This document shows positions 56,665 to 64,000 of a stretch of 64,000 bases of DNA, one piece after another. Both the position numbers and the translations under genes were made by a program. The stretch is from positions 52,057,665-52,121,664 of the forward strand of contig JAHLJT010003656.1 of the NCBI GenBank assembly GCA_031308135.1. Direction: 5' to 3'. Origin of the DNA: Acheta domesticus (Eukaryota > Arthropoda > Insecta > Orthoptera > Gryllidae). Position 1 is the stretch's first letter, and every line of letters begins with the position of its first letter. The notes beneath the pieces are model-generated. The model had not been told where the DNA came from. It worked only from the letters and a program-made list of their open reading frames with translations, and made no database searches.

Positions 56665-57085
56665 AGGATTGGTTGACAATGCCTGGCGTGCCAGCTGCGA
56701 GGGTGATTACTCCCGTAAGTGTAGAGCGTGTTTATCACTGAAAACGGCAGCGATCTTTCCCAGATGGATGGCGATACCCGTCAGCTTGCGGCGTTTTCCC
56801 CTGCCAGGTGTCTCCCACCAGCGGGTCACCGCTGCAGCCGAAATGAGCTCTAAGCTCCTGACTGCTTACCCAACATGTTTGGTGGTGCAGTGCATGTTAG
56901 TGTAAGGGGAGTGGATAGGACGAGAAAGAGGTAGGAAAGATCGCGCGCGATCCATGGGCTGTTTACTAGGGCACTACTCCTACGTTCGCCTGGTGTTGAT
57001 CGGAGAAACCACGGATAATAACCGATCAGAGCAGCCGGCTGCTAGAATTCTTCTCCATACATAGTGTACATACCTAGTGTCCGCG
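56665..57085 (-). mobile_element. SINE-A copy, head missing
   Basis: Reverse-oriented tail GGATTGGTTGAC, CCCGTAAGTGTAGAGCG, TCTCCCACCAGCGGGTCACC, GATCGCGCGCGATCCATGG, TGATCGGAGAAACCACGG and GCTAGAATTCTTCTCC. It stops before the tRNA-like head. Confidence 0.85.
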
Positions 57086-57099
57086 GCGGGGGAAAGTAA

Positions 57100-57500
57100 G
57101 ACACTTCATTTATTTTATTCATTATTTCGTGTTTCTGTTCGCGTTTCCTTCTACGGTCACTAGTTTCGTAAATGCAGTGAATTTATGTTTTGAGACTGGG
57201 TAGTTTCCACTATTAAGAACTGAACGTCGGCTTGCTGGTAGTTTCCTCGTCCAGGCATTTCCTCCACGGGAGCACCGCTCCAACCAGGCTCTAAGTCCCG
57301 ACATGGAGTGGCGGAGGAGTGCGTGCGTGTGTGTGTGTGTGTGTGTGTGTTTGTGCAAGGTGAGATGAGGAAACCGACGAAGAAACAGGATAAATCGTTC
57401 GCGGTTCGTGACCCGTTTGGTAGGGTATTGTTCCGGCATTCAACAGGATTGATTTGATTGCAGAAACCACGATTACTACATTATTTTTAATCGACGGTTA
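57100..57500 (-). mobile_element. SINE-A copy, decayed, with (GT)n growth
   Basis: Blocks CGGCTTGCTGGTAGTTTCC, GGGAGCACCGCTCCAACC, CGTGACCCGTTTGGTAGGG and GCAGAAACCACG are in family order. A run of about 13 GT units has grown at 57325-57351, where the family has a short GTGTGT seed. Head missing. Confidence 0.7.
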
Positions 57501-57654
57501 ACTACATTATTTAATCCACGATTCATTGTTATTGCCCTGAGGTATCTAAGCGGATAGATGCTCCGATTTCACAGCGCTGTAGATTAAGTAATTACGACAG
57601 GACGCATGTAAGACGATATCGTGTGGTTGATGTGCATCTTCCGCAAAAACCGGA

Positions 57655-57760
57655 AGATGTGGCTCAGGGCATCATCTGATGTCACTGCAATCCCTCTGAC
57701 CAGGAGGTCGTAGGTTGGAATCCCAACTGTGCGGTGGTAGGAAAAGCGACCGATCCAAAA
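57655..57760 (+). mobile_element. SINE-A head fragment
   Basis: Only the tRNA-like head remains: TGGCTCAGGGCATCATCTG (A-box region, 57660), GACCAGGAGGTCGTAGGTTG and GGTGGTAGGAAAAGCG. It is a useful view of the promoter end of the family. Confidence 0.8.
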
Positions 57761-57989
57761 CAAAGGCTCTTATTAAAAACAGAAGTTATGTTCGTAGCGA
57801 CCAGATCACAGGGAGACAAGTGAAACAACATCTGTTATGATTGTGGGGAGGACGCAATTTACGATTTCATTGGTTATAAGCTGCAGTTCGCGCTATGAAC
57901 ATAATTTCTGTTGCTAGTTCTCTCACCAGCCACGGGTGCCACCGCCGAGAGACTTTGGTGACGCACTGTACGTCACGCACAGTTTTAAC

Positions 57990-58540
57990 TGTTTTTCGAC
58001 GCCAAATAAACAAAACGAATTAAGCCAATGCACGAGCGCGTGGTTGGTCGGGCGTTGCTCCGGGGCGCGTCCGTGGTCCGAGGGAGCTGGCTGCCGGCGC
58101 GGTTCCGGCGTCCTTCGGGGAGCGTCGCCCCCGCCCCGCCCTCGCCACCGCCCTCGCCCACCGCCCTCGCCCCGCCCTTGCCCCGCCTTCGTCCCGTCCT
58201 CGCCCCGCCCTCGCCCCGCCCTAGCCCCGCCCTGGCCCCCTCCCTCGCCCTGCCCCCTCCCTCGCCCCGCCCCGCCCTCTCCCCGCCCCGCCCTCGCCCG
58301 CCGCCCTCCCCCGCCGCCCTCCCCCGCCGCCCTCCCCCGCCGCCCTCCCCCGCCGCCCTCCCCCGCCGCCCTCCCCCGCCGCCCTCCCCCGCCGCCCTCG
58401 CCCACCGCCCGAAGCCGCGCGGGCGACCAACTTCCGCGCTTTGTTCGGCCGCTGGACTGGAATTACATCGGCGCTGCAGCTTTCTGTCCGCCCGCCCGCC
58501 CGCGGCCGCTCCATCCCCCGCCCTCTCCCGCCCCGCCGCC
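57990..58540. other. GC-rich islet with C-rich arrays
   Basis: Highly GC-rich; 58130-58300 is an irregular CCTCGCCCCGCC array and 58300-58400 a regular 13-bp tandem repeat. Long Pro/Arg (plus) and Gly/Arg (minus) frames, up to 273 codons, result from absent stops. Confidence 0.6.
58300..58400. repeat. 13-bp tandem repeat, about 7-8 copies
   Basis: The unit CCCCCGCCGCCCT repeats almost perfectly. 13 is not a multiple of three, so each unit shifts frame, and all frames remain open; reading frames through it are not evidence of protein. Confidence 0.9.
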
Positions 58541-58544
58541 GCGC

Positions 58545-59765
58545 TCTTTCAAAACGGTATTAATGCAGTTCGAGACAGAGTTTCCCAAAATTCTCCATGG
58601 AGACAATGCGTTGGATTTTATGGTGTGTTCGTGTGTGTACTGCAGACAACTCGCGATACAGTGCCGGCATCCAATCTCTCGGGTACACGATGTTTCAAAA
58701 ACGGCGCCTTGTGACGAAGCCACGTGTCCTGTCGCCCGTCCCAGTTCTGTTTTTTAGTAAGTGCCTCACGAGTTTTTCACTATCCTCGTTAAAATGTGTA
58801 CCTCATTGCACGACTTCAACTACGAATTGTTCTATGTAGTAATTTGTTCTCCTTAGTATCAAGAGATACTTGTCCATGAGCACATTAGCAGATAAATTTT
58901 AAAAATACGCTTCAAGAGTACAGTAGTTTGATTTAACTATTCCACGTTACGACACGAAGTACTGAACTGATATCACTTGCCACTGTGTATCTAATTTCTC
59001 ACGAAAATATTTGTGAAATATATCCATATTCACATTTGCGAATTTTTTTTTCTCGCAAGTATGAAAATATGAAACCTGACAGACCTACGTAATGGTATGA
59101 CGATGATCTCAAAATGAGTTAAATGACCAGTTCAAAAATGGTATCTCAATTCAACCTACTTGCCCAAGTAACGGCCGAATTAACGTCATTTGTCTGTACA
59201 TATTTTACTTCATTCTACATGTATTTAAACTAACCTTAATGCAAAATTATAACCACGATGTTGACGAGTAAACACCTCGACTTACTGTGGTTGCGATTCT
59301 CGTGGGGAATTTCTTTTGAAAGTAAATTACACGGATCGCTGGCTCTAATGTGAAGAGCCCGGGAAAGAATTTTGCCGCCCCGAAAGCGGCTAATCCTAAA
59401 TTGCCTCCACAGAGGGCGTGAACATGCATTAAACAGTTCGACACAGTCCACTCTCAAGCGTAAAACTCTGAACCCGTGCTCCGTGACCTTTAACCTCCCT
59501 CCCCATTCCCCCTTTGCATGGCTTCCACACATTGTACACCGTTTTGGAAACTGCCTACTTGCTCATGACAACAGCACTCTTTTTGTTTGTACTGCAATAT
59601 GATATTTGTCTGCTGCTGTTTCAATATAAAAATGCAATGCTCTGTAAATAATGCGTGGTAGTCGATATTCAAGCGGACTGCACTTGATATAGAACACGTC
59701 GCCAGGTACCATTATAAAATGAAAATTTGTCGCTTCATTCATTCATGACTCGATCTCTTTTTATT
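58545..59765. other. No recognised gene
   Basis: Mixed to AT-rich, short frames only. The 98-codon minus frame at 59236-59532 has no recognisable domain. Confidence 0.4.
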
Positions 59766-61156
59766 AGGGAAATTGCGCCTAGATGATATAGTGGAACATT
59801 TTTATTCTGCTATCCCTCGAGCTGAGAAATTAAGATTTCTCCAATTATGGTATTCCGGAAAAGGAACAGTTGGGAGGAACAAGACGTTAAATTGATAATC
59901 TTCCTTAAAGGTGTACAAGTCCTATTTCACTGTTATAATGTTCAAAATTATTAATGATAAAGTCATATTTGCATTTTATTCAAAATTACTTGGTAAATAA
60001 CTGAGAGTTCTATATTATCTTCCTCAATAAGATAATAGAATAACTGGAGGAACTACAAATGCACGTAGGGAGAACTGTTCTAAAATGACATACCCTAAAG
60101 AAAAAATGTTCCACTAGCTATAATTTTTAAGTTACATCCTGTATTTGTTTTACAAGATTACAAGAAAACTAAACTAATTGGAATAGCATAGTAAGAAAAT
60201 AACATGTCTTTTATATCTCAAATAAACAATTTTTTTGTTTTTCGTGACATACGGTATGAGACCACATATTACACTTCAGACATTTAATTCAGGTCTCCTG
60301 GATGATTTGGATTGACTATGTAAGTCATTTACAATAGAGACAAGCAACATCATCATCATCATCACCAGTAAAATCCACGTCTTCATCATCCTCTTCCGTT
60401 TTTTTAAAACAGAGTTTCTTTTTAGCCTGTTCAGCAGCATAGGCTCTGTTGCTTCTCAGTGAATTTCTCCTCCACTTCTTCCATGTAAGGCCTGCTAGTC
60501 AGAACGAATTTGGTGAAACCGAAGATGCGACAATCTCGGGAAGAGATGATGTAATTGCTATTGAGGGAATCGGTTGCTGGCTGTGTCTCGTGCTTCTTGT
60601 AGTGACTGTGGATTGGTTCCTTCCAGATTGCAAGTTTCTTCAGAGTTAGTGACGTCCCCTTCGCTCTCATTTTTTCCCCTCCAAACTTACTTCATTTACA
60701 GATGCCGCACAGAAAATATAATCTGGAAAGACGTGTTTTCTCATGAAAATTCTTGTTGGGGTAAAATGACATAGTATGTCATTTTCTCCCAGCAGCAGGT
60801 ATGCCATTTTACCTTTAGATCATATGTTCAATTTGCAGATGTCCTGTTAGCAAGCACTTGAAAATGCTGATTATGAAAGGCGCTAAAATAGAAAGAAAGT
60901 ATTTACTTACCTTATTTATAGTTAGTGTATTGAATCGCACCTAAACGATGTAAATTATCACAGAACAGTTGTCGCAAACTTCTGAACCTCGAAAATGATT
61001 GATTTCGTGACAGCAAGAACATTTCGCACGAGAGAATTACACCATTTCCAGTGGATCACTGTCACCAATCCTAGAACGTATCTTGCTCGTGAAAAGTGCC
61101 GCCAATGGCAGAAATTGGGAGAAAAATCAGGTGTGTCATTTTAGGTCAGTTTCCCT
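59766..61156 (-). mobile_element. pogo/Tigger-like DNA transposon relic
   Basis: The left end AGGGAAATTG...CCTAGATGATA and the reverse complement of the right end, AGGGAAACTG...CTAAAATGACA, match at about 16 of 23 positions. Between them the minus strand keeps the C-terminal tail typical of pogo-group transposases (60670-60230): a segment with FVLTSRPYMEEVEEK, then AAEQAKKKL, an acidic run (EEDDEDVDFTGDDDDD), VACLYC and, in shifted frame, NDLHSQSKSS. The DDE core is not recognisable in 60680-61130. The element is short (1.39 kb), broken and inactive. Confidence 0.6.
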
Positions 61157-61670
61157 GGCTTTCTCACATTATCGGAAATAATTTCTCACTATCGAAATAT
61201 TGTAATTTCTGCCATACTAAAGACCTTTATAACTCGGAAACGCTAAAAAAAAGCGCCTGAGGTGCATATCTGCGTTCATTTCAATAGCCAGGAAGAGGGG
61301 TCATTTCTAATTTTTATAAATGAAACAAACACGAATGAATTTAACTATTATGTATTTACAGTACTTCATACAGAAAAGAAAGAATAATATTTCACACCAG
61401 ATTGCCTTGATTACATCGAAATGCACTAACAATACCTGAAACCAAAATGAGCGATCAAAACTTCTCAAAATAAAAGAAATGTATTTGATGATTCTACATT
61501 AAATGTATTACCTTCCTAAAAATGTATTTCATTTCATAAGAATGTTATATATGACAGAATTAACAAGACCTGCAACAATAACCAAAGAATTTCCGATCGC
61601 CGTGTTGACATTTTATAAACTCACAGCGTAGCAAACGAAGCGTGAGAAATTCGAATTTTCAATTTCTATT
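61157..61670. other. AT-rich spacer, nothing recognised
   Basis: Dense stops, no repeat recognised. Confidence 0.4.
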
Positions 61671-61674
61671 TCTT

Positions 61675-61790
61675 TTAATTTTCGAAAATACAGAGATTGC
61701 ACCGAGAGTGGGACCAGCGCCACTTTCTTTTCTGTTCTTTGCTACATAGTGGAAAAATTTAAAGAAAAAATTTGAAGGCGTTTTTGAAAA
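61675..61790 (+). repeat. R1 family, partial copy (5' part)
   Basis: AATTTTCGAAAATACAGAG, then GGGACCAGCGCC and TTCTTTGCTAC align with the start of 1-440 and of 61955-62345; the rest of the unit is missing. Confidence 0.5.
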
Positions 61791-61954
61791 AACAATTGTT
61801 TACAATTTAAAAATTGCCTATTTTTTCGCAAAATTACACAAAAATACTCATATTTTAAAAAATTAAACGTGGCATTATTTGAGGATCTTTTTTGATGAAC
61901 ACATTTTATTCTGAAAAAAATATGATGATTGTAATTGCAGGACACCGAAAAAAT

Positions 61955-62345
61955 GTTATTTTATAATTTTCGAAAAATCAAAGATTTTAATGAAAATGGG
62001 ACCTGCGCCATTTGATTAAGTATCTTACGTTATCCGAGGAAAAAACTTAGTCAACAAATTTGGACCCATTTTTTTGAAAATTTTGAAAAGTCCCAGGGGT
62101 TTCATGTAGGGTTTCCTCCCAAAATTAAAAAATCGGTTTCAAATTCAAGGGGACGCGATATGAGCTAGATCAATTGGGAAATATTAATTTTGGGGAAAAT
62201 CCTACTTACGGTGTAGCCGCAGACAGTATTTTGTTCACAGACAAAGACGGACAGAAGTTTTGCCGACAATCGATTTTTCGGTATCAAGAATCCACAAAAC
62301 ATGGATTCTGACTACGTGTTTTTCGTTGAAAAGGTCGCTGATATT
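61955..62345 (+). repeat. R1 family copy
   Basis: AATTTTCGAAAAATC, GGGACCTGCGCC, TTATCCGAGGA, AATATTAATTTTGG, AAAGACGGACAGAAGTTTTG, CAATCGATTTTTCGG, TATCAAGAATCCACAAAAC and GGATTCTGAC follow the order seen at 1-440. About 390 bp; the CGGACGGA run is shorter here. Confidence 0.65.
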
Positions 62346-62349
62346 CCCG

Positions 62350-63395
62350 TAGCTTTACAGTATTTTCTGTACTCTGTAAAAGCAGTGGCGAGAAAGTAAA
62401 AACTGAGATATTTAAATTACATTTATTGGACATTATTAGTTCAGTGTAGCTTCATTCAAGGGTGATATAATTCTCCAGAGACAATACAAACTATTAAAAC
62501 CCACGCTATATTAAAAATTTAGTTCTTACACACAATTTTTTATTTCGTTTGAAAAGCTCTTACAGACTTGCGTAAAGAAGAATTCTTTGGCTATTTGTAT
62601 CTGACCATCACTCTCTGTAATCTGGAGTGCGTGTGCGAGTGTTTGATTCAAATTATTCCTAAAGAGACATTTCAAACATTTCATTTAGAGATATTTTACT
62701 TAGATTCCGAGGAAGGTAGGTCTGTCCTTCCACGTAGTTTAAAATAAGGCAAATATGCAGTAACAAAATTACTATCCCAGAAAAACGAATACTTCTTTGG
62801 AGGGGATTCTGGACACTTCGGCGAACGGATGTAAGATAAGGAAGCAAGAACGTTCATAATTCAGCAGTAATTTAAAACCTTCATTAACTGTAGAGTTAGT
62901 ATTCAAAACTGACAGCAACACAACGAGAAAAAACAAATGCTGATATCTCCAAGTATTTACGTTCATATTTTTGCACAGAGCGTGTTGTGATGGATCATCA
63001 GAGTTGAGTGCGTATTGCTGCCTCCGGCCACGCTTTCGTCCCGCTGGGATTAATGTAGTGCTTCAATGTCCGTAAAAATATATATTTTCGTCTAGCATTA
63101 GCAAAAATGTGAACAAAATTGCACTTCAATAACAATTAAAAACAAAAAGACGTGTTTCCCAATTTTCAAAATACAGAGAAGCGCGGTAAGTGAATTTCGG
63201 ATAACATATTTTCCTTAAACGCTGTTAAATTTCCCCTTCCTATCCCATTTTTCATATTAGAAATTGGTGAACTTTAATTTCGTTCTGCCGAATTGCTTGA
63301 TAGCTGGAGATTTTATCCTCCCCTTCATGTCCGAGGATCCCTTATTTTCTACGAAAGCTCATTGAAAAATTGACGTGAAATAAGGATTCCATTTC
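62350..63395. other. AT-rich stretch, nothing recognised
   Basis: Short frames only. A TTTTCAAAATACAGAGA motif near 63160 may be a further R1 trace. Confidence 0.4.
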
Positions 63396-63399
63396 CCGA

Positions 63400-63600
63400 A
63401 GCGCCTCCATCGGCCGCGGCGGGGCCTAATACGCCGCGCTGAATGCGCCGGCCGCCGCAAATGAGTCCGCGGCGCCGCGCCACCTTCGCCGCCGCGCGGG
63501 GGCGGCACTAATCCCAAATGAGCGGCGGCCACCGCCCCCCCCGCCCACGCCGCTAATCAAAGCCGCCTGTCGTCGCGTCCGCCCCCACGTTGGGACAAAA
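63400..63600. other. GC-rich islet with embedded TAATC cores
   Basis: CpG-dense (CGGCCGCGGCGGGG) with CCTAATAC, CACTAATCCC and GCTAATCAAAGCC cores. The minus frame across it is compositional. Confidence 0.45.
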
Positions 63601-63629
63601 GCCCCAAAAGCTGGCCAAAAGTCGAAAAA

Positions 63630-64000
63630 AGACCGCGAGAGATGGCTCAGTGCATCAACTGATGTCACTGCCGTCCCTCTGGCCGGGGGGTCCTCTCCCG
63701 AAGGCGGCGGGATTTTCGACACGAGCCAAAGAGCTAGGTCGAATTGAGTCGTTATCTGGAGGAGAATTCTAGCGCCGGCTGCTCTGATCGGTAGTTTTTC
63801 GTGGTTTCTCCGATCAATACCTAGCGGATACAGGGGCAGTACCCTAACAAACGGGCCACGGACCGCGCGCGATTTTTCCTGCCTCTTCCGTGTCCCATCC
63901 TCATCCCTTACACACACACACTAACATGTACTATACTACCACACATACGGGGAGACCAGTCGAGAGGTTAGAGATTGTACCGGCTGGGGCGGTGCCCCGC
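63630..64000 (+). mobile_element. SINE-A copy, cut by the window end
   Basis: The head is GATGGCTCAGTGCATCAACT (A box at 63642), then GGGGGGTCCTCTCCCG at the B-box position and GGCGGGATTTTCGACACGAG. The body continues in family order to GGCTGGGGCGGTGCCCCGC at the last base. Roughly 170 bp of 3' part would lie beyond the window. Confidence 0.9.

Noticed and set aside
57923..58757. 273-codon plus and 160-codon minus frames
   Set aside because: GC-array artefacts with a 13-bp repeat that changes frame at each unit.

Overview
The window is eukaryotic nuclear DNA, most likely from an insect or another arthropod with a large, repeat-rich genome. The evidence is the set of transposon types (piggyBac, jockey-like, Tc1/mariner, pogo-like, Penelope-like, hAT MITE, LTR), several tRNA-derived SINE families, spliceosomal-type splice signals and AATAAA signals. 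There is no bacterial gene organisation. I found no host gene I can name; one 60-nt exon-like segment (34470-34529) is the only host-exon candidate.

Layout. 1-20 kb: AT-rich background with short CpG/GC-rich islets, copies of a long tRNA-derived SINE (called SINE-A here, about 540 bp), two other SINEs, a 512-bp solo LTR with a 5-bp target duplication, a 238-bp near-palindrome, and a SINE-A copy split by a hAT-like MITE. 20.45-23.06 kb: a complete piggyBac-like transposon with TTAA target duplications, 14-bp terminal inverted repeats, an 18-bp palindrome present three times, and an intact transposase whose true start lies in a small upstream exon. 24-26 kb: a GC islet and a 0.9-kb minisatellite of 15-bp units. 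27.5-32.1 kb: a full-length jockey-like non-LTR retrotransposon on the minus strand with a perfect 11-bp target duplication. It appears to have landed in the left terminal repeat of a degenerate Tc1-like element ending at 33287. 34.7-35.4 kb: a polypurine minisatellite. 37-41 kb: two reverse-transcriptase relics. 42-44 kb: SINE-A copies, one with an 11-bp target duplication. 50-51.5 kb: a Penelope-like and a non-LTR RT relic. 53.7-54.4 kb: an internally deleted mariner. 56.7-57.8 kb: a SINE-A cluster. 59.8-61.2 kb: a pogo/Tigger-like relic. 61.7-62.3 kb: copies of a repeat family also seen at 1-440 and 56 kb. The window ends inside another SINE-A copy.

How the parts relate. The window is a stratigraphy of mobile elements rather than a gene cluster. 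Old layers are the RT, mariner and pogo relics. Intermediate layers are SINE-A and Tc1. Young layers are the piggyBac copy (uninterrupted reading frame, matching ends) and the jockey copy (full length, only two frameshifts, exact target duplication). SINEs and any other elements lacking genes would depend on proteins supplied by autonomous elements elsewhere. I saw no convincing undescribed biochemical system. The most interesting items are the spliced piggyBac with its palindromes, the long SINE family, and a hammerhead-like motif shared by three non-coding loci. Family names rest on motifs read by eye, without database searches.
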